From Cryobacterium arcticum (lineage in GTDB: Bacteria; Actinomycetota; Actinomycetes; Actinomycetales; Microbacteriaceae): DNA of 64,000 bases. The DNA is taken from contig NZ_CP016282.1 in NCBI RefSeq assembly GCF_001679725.1, forward strand, positions 2,356,001 to 2,420,000. Direction: 5' to 3'. The notes beneath the pieces are model-generated. The model worked only from the letters and a program-made list of their open reading frames with translations. It was not told the origin of the DNA and ran no database searches. Positions 24,907-32,255 of the stretch are shown piece by piece (within the stretch, counting starts at the first letter, position 1; each line of letters opens with the position of its first letter). The translations under genes and the position numbers were made by a program.

Positions 24907-26478
24907 CTACCGGCCGAGCATCTTCTGCAGAGCCGCCATCTCCTCGGCCGACGGTCCGCCAGCGGGAGCCTTACCGCCGCCGCCGAGACCGAAGCCGGAG
25001 CCGCCGCCCGCCGGGGCGCCGCCGAGCTTCTCGCCGGAGGCCAGAGCGGCGTTCTCGGCCGCGCGCTTGGCCGGGTTGCCCGACTTGGAACCCTTTTTCT
25101 TCTGCTGCACCTGCGGGCGCTTGCCGCCCATACCGCCGGGCACCGGACCCATGCCGGGGATGTTGGGCATACCACCCTTGGCGACCGTCTTCATCATCTT
25201 GGCGGCCTGTTCGAACCGCTGCACGAGCTGGTTCACCTCGGTCACGCTGGATCCGGAACCGCGCGCGATGCGCAGGCGACGCGACCCGTTGAGCAGCTTC
25301 GGCGTGACGCGCTCGGCCTTGGTCATCGACTGGATGATGGCCTCGGTGCGCACGATCTCGCGCTCGTCGAAGTTGTCGAGCTGCTGCTTCATTGCGCCGG
25401 CGCCGGGCAGCATGCCCATCATCTTCTTGATCGAGCCCATGTTGCGCAGCTGCTGCATCTGGCCGAGGAAGTCATCGAGGGTGAAGGTGTCGGTGGAGAA
25501 CTTCTCCGCGATCTTGCGGGCTTCCTCCTCGTCGAATGCGCCCTGCGCCTGCTCGATGAGGGTGAGGATGTCACCGAGGTCGAGGATGCGGCTGGCCATG
25601 CGGTCGGGGTGGAACGGCTCGAAGTCGTCCAGGCTTTCGCCCGTGGACGCGAACATGATCGGGCGGCCGGTGATGGATGCCACCGACAGGGCCGCGCCGC
25701 CCCGGGCGTCGCCGTCGAGCTTGGAGAGCACCACACCGGTGAAGTCGACGCCGTCCTGGAAGGCGCGGGCCGTGGCCACGGCGTCCTGGCCGATCATGGC
25801 GTCGATGACGAAGAGCACCTCGTCGGGGTCGATGGCCTTGCGGATGTCCGCGGCCTGTTTCATCATCTCGGCGTCGACGCCGAGACGACCGGCGGTGTCG
25901 ACGATGACCACGTCGTGCAGCTTCTGCTGGGCGTACTTGACGCCGTCCTTGGCCACCTTGACCGGGTTGCCCACGCCGTTGCCGGGCTCGGGCGCGTAGA
26001 CGGGCACGCCGGCCTGCGCACCGACGACCTCGAGCTGGGTGACGGCGTTGGGGCGCTGGAGGTCGGCCGCCACCAGGATCGGCGTGTGGCCGTCCCTGGC
26101 CAGCCACTTGGCAAGCTTGCCGGCCAGGGTGGTCTTACCGGCACCCTGGAGGCCCGCGAGCATGATGATGGTCGGCGGCTTCTTCGCGAACTCGAGACGG
26201 CGCTGCTGACCGCCGAGGATCTCGATGAGTTCCTCGTTGACGATCTGCACGACCTGTTGGGCCGGGTTCAGTGCCTTGCTGACCTCGTCGCCGAGGGCGC
26301 GCTCGCGCACCTTCCCGGTGAAGTCCTTGACCACCTCGAGCGCCACGTCGGCGTCGAGGAGGGCGCGACGGATCTCGCGGACGGTGCCGTCGACATCCGC
26401 AGCGCTGAGCTTGCCCTTGGTGCGGAGATTTTTAAACGTCTCGGCGAGGCGATCTGAGAGGTTTCCAAAAGTAGCCAT
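24907..26478 (-). CDS. ffh: Signal recognition particle GTPase Ffh (SRP54)
   Basis: Ffh binds signal sequences emerging from the ribosome and delivers them to FtsY. The 523-aa protein has the N domain (1-100), then the G domain with MLAGLQGAGKTT (P-loop, about 107-117), VIVDTAGRLG, KLDGDARGGAALS and TGRPIMFASTGE. The methionine-rich M domain includes MQQLRNMGSIKKMMGMLPGA and the RNA-binding RIARGSGSS motif. The C-terminus carries a long Gly/Lys/Ala-rich extension typical of actinobacteria. TAAACT lies nine bases before the ATG, suggesting a near-leaderless mRNA. No SRP RNA gene was noticed nearby. Confidence 0.97.
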   Translation of the reverse strand: MATFGNLSDRLAETFKNLRTKGKLSAADVDGTVREIRRALLDADVALEVVKDFTGKVRERALGDEVSKALNPAQQVVQIVNEELIEILGGQQRRLEFAKKPPTIIMLAGLQGAGKTTLAGKLAKWLARDGHTPILVAADLQRPNAVTQLEVVGAQAGVPVYAPEPGNGVGNPVKVAKDGVKYAQQKLHDVVIVDTAGRLGVDAEMMKQAADIRKAIDPDEVLFVIDAMIGQDAVATARAFQDGVDFTGVVLSKLDGDARGGAALSVASITGRPIMFASTGESLDDFEPFHPDRMASRILDLGDILTLIEQAQGAFDEEEARKIAEKFSTDTFTLDDFLGQMQQLRNMGSIKKMMGMLPGAGAMKQQLDNFDEREIVRTEAIIQSMTKAERVTPKLLNGSRRLRIARGSGSSVTEVNQLVQRFEQAAKMMKTVAKGGMPNIPGMGPVPGGMGGKRPQVQQKKKGSKSGNPAKRAAENAALASGEKLGGAPAGGGSGFGLGGGGKAPAGGPSAEEMAALQKMLGR

Positions 26479-26579
26479 TGTGGTCTTAGTTTAACCGGCT
26501 CCGGGGGCGTCTGCTCTCACTGGCGGGAATCCGTGCCGGGGCGCGTACGGTGGAAGCTCCACCAGAACAGGGAGCAGCC

Positions 26580-26891
26580 ATGCCAGTAGTCGTCGTCGCC
26601 GTGATCACTCCGCTCGACGGGCACCGCCAGAATGTCGTGGATGCGTTCGCCATCGTCTCCCCCAGGGTGCACGACGAGGCCGGGTGCGAGCTGTACGCGC
26701 TGCACCACGACGCCGAGACCGTGGTCATGATCGAGCGTTGGACGACCGCGGACGACCTCGCCGCGCACGCCGCCGGCGCTCCGATCGGCCAGCTCAACGC
26801 ACTCCTGGCCGACCATGTCACCGGCCCCAGCGTGGTGAGCGTGCTCGAGAACGTTCCGCTGGGCGACCCGGTCAAGGGCACTGTCCAGTAG
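26580..26891 (+). CDS. Antibiotic biosynthesis monooxygenase (ABM)/YgiN-type protein
   Basis: This small dimeric ferredoxin-like-fold protein (103 aa) has the ABM pattern VVAVITPLDGHRQNVVDAFA, HDEAGCELYALHHDAETVVM and ERWTTADDLAAHAAGAPI. Family members act on quinones or degrade or oxidise small aromatics; some only bind. I start at ATG 26580, where AGGGAG stands six bases upstream, rather than 30 bases earlier. It lies between ffh and the convergent tetR, so it is probably monocistronic. Confidence 0.82.
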   Translation: MPVVVVAVITPLDGHRQNVVDAFAIVSPRVHDEAGCELYALHHDAETVVMIERWTTADDLAAHAAGAPIGQLNALLADHVTGPSVVSVLENVPLGDPVKGTVQ

Positions 26892-26946
26892 ACGCCGCAC
26901 GGTCGGCGCCGTTCACTAGAGGCCGTTCAGGTTCGGTAGGCGCCGT

Positions 26947-27564
26947 TCATGGCGCCCCGGGGACCATCAGACGCTCCACGGCGCGCACCACCGTGGCCCG
27001 CCGGTGCGCGATCGTGCCGGCATCCACGACGGGCGGCGTTGCCAATGCCTCGGCCGGCTCATGGTTCCAGCAGGTCACGATCCCGAAGATCAGCGCAGCC
27101 ACGTGCTCCGGGTCCCACGAGGAGTCCACGGCGCCGGCCCGCTGCAGGGACACGATCCCGCGGAGCTGCTCGGCGTGGAAGCGGTCCATGAGCGCCCAGG
27201 AGGGATCCACGACGTCCTGACGTTCGAGCCGCGCCCAGTCGATCATCCGAAGGTGCTCCGGATGCGCGACCGAGTGGTCGTACAGCGCCCCCGCGAACTC
27301 GGGCAGGGTTCCCCCGGCCCCGGCCATCGCCTCGGCGAACTCGCCCAGGTTGAGCTCGAGGACCGCGCTGAACAGCTCCGCTTTGTGGCGGTAGTAGGCA
27401 TACAACCGCTCCTTGCTCGCCGAAGCGTTGCGCGCGATGCGGTCGATCCGGGCTCCGGCCAGCCCGTGGGCGGCGAATTCGGTCCTGGCGGCTTCGAGGA
27501 TGCGCTGACGGGTGGGCTCGGGCTCCTTCGTCGACGAAACAGCAGGTGAATGATCGGGTTCCAT
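26947..27564 (-). CDS. TetR-family repressor of the adjacent MFS exporter
   Basis: The 205-aa protein has an N-terminal TetR helix-turn-helix (residues about 17-63: RQRILEAARTEFAAHGLAGA, RIARNASASKERLYAYYRHK). A ligand-binding C-terminal domain contains FHAEQLRGIVSLQRAG and IFGIVTCWNHEPAEAL. It is divergent from an MFS exporter, with a 27-base palindrome between them. Its own -10 box TACGAT (complement of 27571-27576) lies six bases before the ATG and overlaps the palindrome, so autorepression is expected. The inducer is unknown but is presumably an exported drug. Confidence 0.9.
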   Translation of the reverse strand: MEPDHSPAVSSTKEPEPTRQRILEAARTEFAAHGLAGARIDRIARNASASKERLYAYYRHKAELFSAVLELNLGEFAEAMAGAGGTLPEFAGALYDHSVAHPEHLRMIDWARLERQDVVDPSWALMDRFHAEQLRGIVSLQRAGAVDSSWDPEHVAALIFGIVTCWNHEPAEALATPPVVDAGTIAHRRATVVRAVERLMVPGAP

Positions 27565-27574
27565 GCCTCGATCG

Positions 27575-27601
27575 TACCAAAACGAACTAGTTCGTTTGGT
27601 A
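27575..27601. promoter_or_regulatory. TetR operator palindrome in a divergent leaderless promoter
   Basis: The sequence has a perfect 14-base palindrome core ACGAACTAGTTCGT (27582-27595), flanked by TACCAAA on the left and TTGGTA on the right. It overlaps the predicted -10 boxes of both genes: TACGAT for tetR (27571-27576, complement) and TAGAGT for the exporter (27600-27605). Binding of the repressor would block both promoters at once. Confidence 0.85.
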
Positions 27602-27612
27602 GAGTTCTCGGC

Positions 27613-29127
27613 ATGTCAGAATCGAGCGCGACCGGCGTCTCACCGGTTTCCACCCCTTCCCCCTCTCCTCAGAACCCCGCCGACCCGACCGGCCACAACC
27701 CCCGCCGGTGGTGGCTGCTGGCCATCGTCGCGCTCGCCCAGCTCACCGTCGTGCTCGACGGAACCATCGTGAACATCGCGCTCCCGCACGCCCAGAGCGA
27801 CCTGGGCATGAGCGACGGCGACCGCACCTGGGTCGTCACCCTCTACGCGCTGGTCTTCGGCGCCCTGCTGCTTCTCGGCGGCCGCATCGCGGACTACTGG
27901 GGTCGGAAGCGCTCCTTCATCGTGGGCATGGCCGGCTTCGCCGTCGCCTCCACCCTCGGCGGCATGGCCCAGAGCACCTGGGAGCTCCTCGCCGCCCGCG
28001 GCCTGCAGGGCCTGTTCGCCGCCCTCCTGGCGCCGGCCTCCCTGGCGCTGCTCACCGTGAACTTCCCCGGCGGCAAGGACCGCATCAAGGCCTTCTCGGT
28101 CTACGGTGCGATCGCCGGCGGCGGCGCGGCTGTGGGCCTCGTGCTCGGCGGCGTGCTCACCGAGTACGCCAGCTGGCGCTGGTGCCTGCTCGTCAACGTG
28201 CCGATCGCCATCGTCGCGATCGTCGCCGCGATCCCCATCATCCGTGAGAGCAAGGCCCACGGCAACACCCGGTACGACGTTCCGGGCGCCGTCCTGGTCG
28301 CTCTCGGGCTGGGTTCGCTGGTCTTCGGTTTCGCCCAGGCCGAGAACGGCTGGTCGTCCTGGCAGGTGCTGGTCTTCATCCCGCTGGGCGTGATCCTGCT
28401 GGCCCTCTTCGTCCTCGTCGAGAGCCGCTCCAACCACCCCCTGCTCCCCCTGCGGATCCTCGCCGACAAGGTGCGGGGTGGCGCGTTCATCACCGGCACC
28501 CTGACCGGCGCCGCCCTGCTCGGTGGTCTGCTCTTCCTCACCTTCCACCTGCAGATCGTGCTCGGTTTCTCACCGCTGGAATCCGGCCTCGCGTCTCTGC
28601 CGATGACAGCGACGATCATGGTCGGCGCCACCGTGCTGTCCAAATTCCTGCCTCGCATCGGCGTCCGCGTGCCGATGACCGTTGGCCCCCTCGTGGTCGC
28701 CGCCGGACTGCTCTACCTGTCGCGCATCACCGTCGACGGCAGCTACGCCGCCGAGGTGCTGCCGGGCCTGATCCTGATGGGTGCGGGCCTGGCCATGATC
28801 TTCGTTCCCCTCCAGAACGTGGCCCTGGCCGGAATCGACGCCCACGACGCCGGGGCCGCCAGCGCCGCCGTGACCGCCGTGCAGCAGATCGGCGGATCCA
28901 TCGGCTCTGCGGTGTTCACCGTGCTCTACACCTCGGCCGTCGCGGCGTCCCTGGCCGGCGGTTACGGCACCCCCGTCGCCCAGCTGCAGGCTTTCGTCGA
29001 CGGCTACCAGGCGGCGTTCTTCTGGGCCGCAGTGGGGGTCTTCCTCGCCGCACCGGTCGCCTTCTTCATGGTGCGCCCGCGCCCGCAGGACCTGCTGGGT
29101 TCCGAGCCGGCCATGCACCTGGGCTAG
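27613..29127 (+). CDS. MFS multidrug exporter, DHA2 (14-TMS) type
   Basis: The 504-aa protein has about fourteen hydrophobic segments and DHA2 signatures: LTVVLDGTIVNIALPHAQSD (motif D1), LGGRIADYWGRKRSFIVGM (motif A), ARGLQGLFAALLAPASLALL (motif B) and GAIAGGGAAVGLVLGGVLTE (motif C). It likely exports drugs by proton antiport. ATG 27613 is chosen because the 63-base longer frame would run through the operator and because TAGAGT (27600-27605) stands seven bases before it. The gene ends before a strong bidirectional hairpin. It is controlled with the divergent TetR gene. Confidence 0.93.
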   Translation: MSESSATGVSPVSTPSPSPQNPADPTGHNPRRWWLLAIVALAQLTVVLDGTIVNIALPHAQSDLGMSDGDRTWVVTLYALVFGALLLLGGRIADYWGRKRSFIVGMAGFAVASTLGGMAQSTWELLAARGLQGLFAALLAPASLALLTVNFPGGKDRIKAFSVYGAIAGGGAAVGLVLGGVLTEYASWRWCLLVNVPIAIVAIVAAIPIIRESKAHGNTRYDVPGAVLVALGLGSLVFGFAQAENGWSSWQVLVFIPLGVILLALFVLVESRSNHPLLPLRILADKVRGGAFITGTLTGAALLGGLLFLTFHLQIVLGFSPLESGLASLPMTATIMVGATVLSKFLPRIGVRVPMTVGPLVVAAGLLYLSRITVDGSYAAEVLPGLILMGAGLAMIFVPLQNVALAGIDAHDAGAASAAVTAVQQIGGSIGSAVFTVLYTSAVAASLAGGYGTPVAQLQAFVDGYQAAFFWAAVGVFLAAPVAFFMVRPRPQDLLGSEPAMHLG

Positions 29128-29157
29128 GCTCCCCGGCTCACGGGCCGCAGGAACAGC

Positions 29158-29187
29158 GAAGGCCCCCGGATCACTCCGGGGGCCTTC
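29158..29187. terminator. Perfect hairpin terminator between convergent genes
   Basis: GAAGGCCCCCGGA pairs with TCCGGGGGCCTTC around a TCAC loop (13-base arms, 29158-29170 and 29175-29187). It lies between the convergent MFS exporter and DUF2004 genes and can act in both directions. The A- and T-poor flanks make it a GC-rich actinobacterial-type terminator. Confidence 0.88.
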
Positions 29188-29204
29188 GTCCGTTCCGCGA
29201 CAGG

Positions 29205-29711
29205 TCAGCTGTCGGCGGCGATGCCGATGGTGTCCCCGTGCACGTCCAGGGTGACGACGAGCAGGGCATCCGTCTCGTGCGGGCTGATCGAGTAGTCGAG
29301 CACGGCGAAGTGCTGGTCGGCGCCGATGTGGTGCGGGTGGAACCCGATGCGCTGCAACTGGATGGAGCGCAGGAAGTCGATCTGCTTGTCCCCGGAATCC
29401 CAGATCAGGGCGTCCTCGAGCACCTCGTCGTCGAGCTCGTCGAACTGGGCCGTGATGAACTGGCTCGTCACAGAGACCTCGGCGCTCAGGTCCGCCACGA
29501 GGGATTCCCTGGCCTGCGAGTCGAGTTCCTCGAGCGCATTGATCATGGCCGCGACGATGTCGAGCGCCTCCGACGACACCGACTCCTCGTCGGGAGAACT
29601 CACGTCTACGTCGACGTTCTGGTCGCCCAGCTCGGCCGTGTCCGACCAGTACAGTTCACCGCTCTCGTCGTCGCTGCCGAGTACTCCGAAGAAGTCGTGT
29701 TCGATGGTCAT
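29205..29711 (-). CDS. DUF2004-type acidic protein
   Basis: This 168-aa, strongly acidic, soluble protein resembles the DUF2004 group, whose role is unknown. The C-terminus (FAVLDYSISPHETDALLVVT) is the most characteristic part. The N-terminal part is a run of Asp/Glu/Ser-rich sequence (VDVDVSSPDEESVSSEALDI). It starts eight bases after the ftsY stop and is likely cotranscribed. There is no catalytic motif or signal peptide. The assignment to DUF2004 is from memory of the C-terminal pattern. Confidence 0.65.
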   Translation of the reverse strand: MTIEHDFFGVLGSDDESGELYWSDTAELGDQNVDVDVSSPDEESVSSEALDIVAAMINALEELDSQARESLVADLSAEVSVTSQFITAQFDELDDEVLEDALIWDSGDKQIDFLRSIQLQRIGFHPHHIGADQHFAVLDYSISPHETDALLVVTLDVHGDTIGIAADS

Positions 29712-29719
29712 GGGGCGTC

Positions 29720-30595
29720 CTATCCGACGAGTTTTTGCGCGAAGACGTGCGGGGTGAAACCGGTGAGGTCGTTGATGCCCTCACCCTGCCCGACGAGTTT
29801 GATGGGAATTCCGGTCTTCTCCTGCACGGCCAGGACGAAGCCGCCCTTGGCCGAGCCGTCGAGCTTGGTGAGCACCAGTCCGGTCACGCCGGCGTGCTCG
29901 ATGAAGGCCTCGGCCTGAGCCAGCCCGTTCTGGCCGGTGGTGGCGTCGAGCACCAGCAACACCTCGGAGATCGGGGTCTGCTTCTCGATCACCCGGCGGA
30001 TCTTGGTCAGCTCGTCCATGAGCCCGCCCTTGGTCTGCAGCCGGCCGGCCGTGTCGATGATGACGATCTCGGTGCCGGTGGTGATGGCCCGCTCAACGGT
30101 CTGGAAGGCCACCGAGGCCGGGTCCTGGCCCTGCGCCTGCGGGCGCACGATGTCGGCGCCGGCGCGTTCCGCCCAGGTGGCGAGCTGCTCGACGGCTGCG
30201 GCCCGGAAGGTGTCGGCGGCGCCGATGAGCACACTGCGGTCATAGACGCGCAGGAACTTGGCGAACTTGCCGATGGTGGTGGTCTTGCCCACGCCGTTGA
30301 CGCCCACAACGAGCACCACGGCGGGCCGGGCGCTGAGGTTGAGGGTGGAGTCCAGTTTGGAGAGCCGTTCCTCGATGCCTTCCCGCAGCATCCGGTGCAG
30401 GTCCTTGGGGTCGGTGGTGTTGTAGCGCGACACCTTCGCCCGCAGCTCGGCGACGATACCGTCGGTGATATCGGGCCCGAAGTCGGCCGTGATCAACGAG
30501 TCCTCGAGGTCGTCCCAGGTATCGGCGTCGATCGTCTTCTTCGCGAACACTCCGCGCAATGCGCCGGAGAGGGACCACGGGGTGCGTTCTGCCAT
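29720..30595 (-). CDS. ftsY: Signal recognition particle receptor FtsY
   Basis: FtsY docks SRP-ribosome complexes at the membrane. The 291-aa protein is the short form: an N domain directly at the start (LRGVFAKKTIDADTWDDLED), then the G domain with VVGVNGVGKTTT (about 96-105), DTFRAAAVEQLATWAERAGA, VIIDTAGRLQTKGGLMDEL and TKLDGSAKGGFVLAV. There is no acidic A domain or N-terminal transmembrane helix, so membrane contact must rely on the basic N-terminal helix. TAGCCT (complement of 30602-30607) lies six bases before the ATG, predicting a leaderless mRNA. Confidence 0.96.
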   Translation of the reverse strand: MAERTPWSLSGALRGVFAKKTIDADTWDDLEDSLITADFGPDITDGIVAELRAKVSRYNTTDPKDLHRMLREGIEERLSKLDSTLNLSARPAVVLVVGVNGVGKTTTIGKFAKFLRVYDRSVLIGAADTFRAAAVEQLATWAERAGADIVRPQAQGQDPASVAFQTVERAITTGTEIVIIDTAGRLQTKGGLMDELTKIRRVIEKQTPISEVLLVLDATTGQNGLAQAEAFIEHAGVTGLVLTKLDGSAKGGFVLAVQEKTGIPIKLVGQGEGINDLTGFTPHVFAQKLVG

Positions 30596-30700
30596 GGTCC
30601 AAGGCTAGTCGGCGCTGACCCACCGCGCGCACCGACCGCTCAGGCGCGCCGCCGCACCGCCGCCGGGGGTGGCGGGATCGGCGCAGTGCTGGGTATCTTC

Positions 30701-30758
30701 GCGGTAGCACCAGAGCGTTCACAGCAGAGCGACACCACCGTAAGCGGTAGCACCAGAG
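30701..30758. repeat. 15-base direct repeat upstream of the FAD oxidase gene
   Basis: GCGGTAGCACCAGAG occurs at 30701-30715 and again at 30744-30758, 43 bases apart, in the 186-base gap between ftsY and the FAD oxidase gene. A TATCTT box is present just before the first copy (about 30694). The two copies could be regulator sites or the product of a small duplication. Confidence 0.7.
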
Positions 30759-30781
30759 ACGCCCCGTCGAAAGGATGCCCG

Positions 30782-32239
30782 ATGTCTCCCACTCCCGACG
30801 CCCGGCCGACCGGCCCGGCAGCGTTCGATCCCTCCGGCACCGCTTCGGGCAGAGCGGATGCCCCGCCTGCGCTGGCGGCCCTGTCCGGCCGGCTCGACGG
30901 CGACATCCTGCTGCCCGGCGACGCCGGCTGGGACGATGCCCGTGCCGCCTGGAATCTCGCCGTCGACCAGCATCCGGCGGCCGTCGTCCTCCCCCGCTCG
31001 GTGCGCGATCTGCGACAGGTGATCGTCGCCGCCCGAGAAGACGGGTTGGGAGTGACCGTGCAGCCGCGCGGGCACGGCGCCTCCGACAGCCTGTCCGGGC
31101 GGATCCTGGTGCGCACCACGGCGTTCGACGAGATCACGGTGAACGTGGTGGGCCGCTACGCCCGCGTCGGCGCCGGAGTGCCCTGGGGAACCCTGCTCAA
31201 CCGGCTCGACGGCAGCGGGCTGGTGGCCCTGGCCGGCTCAAACCCCGATGTGAGCGTGGCCGGATACCTGCTCTCCGGCGGCCACTCCTGGTTCAGCCGG
31301 TGGAAGGGCCTCGCCGCGCACTCCATCCGGGCCGTCGAACTCCTCGACGCGACCGGTGTGCTGCGGCGGGTCAGCCGCGACACCGACCCCGAGTTGCTCT
31401 GGGCGCTCCGCGGGGCCGCGGGACTGTTCGGCGTGGTCACGGCCCTGGAGATCGACCTGTTCAGCGCCCCCGACCTGTTCGGCGGCAAGCTCCTCTTCCC
31501 GGCGGAATCGGCCGAGGTCGTATTCGGTGCCGCCACCGACGTCCTGCTGGACGCGCCGCCCGAGTTGAGCCTGATGCTCGGGCTGATCAACATGCCCGAC
31601 ATCGAGCAGGTTCCCGAACTGCTGCGCGGCCGCAGCTTCACCCAGGTCGACGCCGTCTTCGTCGGATCGGTCGAGGCCGGCCAGGCCCTTCTCGCTCCCC
31701 TGCACACCATCGCCCCGGTGATCGCCGACCTCACCCGGCCGTTCCCGATCGGTCAGCTCGGGGAGGTCTCCGGCGAGCCGCAGGAGCCGTCCGCCACGCT
31801 GGACTGGTCCAGGAGTGTGACCGACCTGGACCCGGCCACGATGGCGGGCCTGGTCGCCGCGTTCCGCACCGCCAGCTACGCAGGTCTGACCATGCTGCAG
31901 CTGCGCCCGCTCGGCGGCCTCATCGGCGATCCCACCGTCGGGGAAGACGGGGTGGCCGGGCATCTGGACACCGGATACCTGCTCTTCGCGGCGGCCATCC
32001 TGCCTCCAGGTGCCCCGATCCCGGCACCCGCGGACCGGCACCTGCTCTTCCAGCCGCTGGAAGACACCCTGCAGGGTGTGGGGGTGCCGCGCACGGTGCC
32101 GAGCTTTCTGGCCGCCGGCCAGGACCTCTCCGCCGCATTCGCACCCGACGTGCTGAAGCGGCTGGCCGCCCTCAAACGCACCGTCGACCCCGAGAACCTG
32201 TTCCGCAGCAATCGCCCACTCCCGGAGGAGGACGGCTGA
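30782..32239 (+). CDS. FAD-binding PCMH-type (BBE-like) oxidoreductase
   Basis: The 485-aa protein has the PCMH FAD fold: VDQHPAAVVLPRSVRDLRQV, GLGVTVQPRGHGASDSLSG, with the His of RGHG as probable FAD attachment. The second FAD segment is SVAGYLLSGGHSWFSRWKG, and the C-terminus ends in the berberine-bridge-type KRTVDPENLFRSN. Where bicovalent members have a Cys before the Asp/Asn of the second segment, this protein has GLAAHSI, so single covalent linkage is likely. The start ATG is preceded by AAAGG. The substrate, probably a sugar or secondary metabolite, is unknown. It stands alone between ftsY and smc. Confidence 0.88.
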   Translation: MSPTPDARPTGPAAFDPSGTASGRADAPPALAALSGRLDGDILLPGDAGWDDARAAWNLAVDQHPAAVVLPRSVRDLRQVIVAAREDGLGVTVQPRGHGASDSLSGRILVRTTAFDEITVNVVGRYARVGAGVPWGTLLNRLDGSGLVALAGSNPDVSVAGYLLSGGHSWFSRWKGLAAHSIRAVELLDATGVLRRVSRDTDPELLWALRGAAGLFGVVTALEIDLFSAPDLFGGKLLFPAESAEVVFGAATDVLLDAPPELSLMLGLINMPDIEQVPELLRGRSFTQVDAVFVGSVEAGQALLAPLHTIAPVIADLTRPFPIGQLGEVSGEPQEPSATLDWSRSVTDLDPATMAGLVAAFRTASYAGLTMLQLRPLGGLIGDPTVGEDGVAGHLDTGYLLFAAAILPPGAPIPAPADRHLLFQPLEDTLQGVGVPRTVPSFLAAGQDLSAAFAPDVLKRLAALKRTVDPENLFRSNRPLPEEDG

Positions 32240-32255
32240 TCACGACACGCTGCTC

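Noticed and set aside
24178..26457. A 759-codon plus-strand frame opposite the LLM and ffh genes
   Set aside because: It spans two real minus-strand genes and their gap; composition is typical of antisense frames.
29735..30781. Extension of the FAD oxidase frame upstream through ftsY
   Set aside because: The upstream 349 codons are antisense to ftsY; the protein family starts near ATG 30782, which has AAAGG before it.
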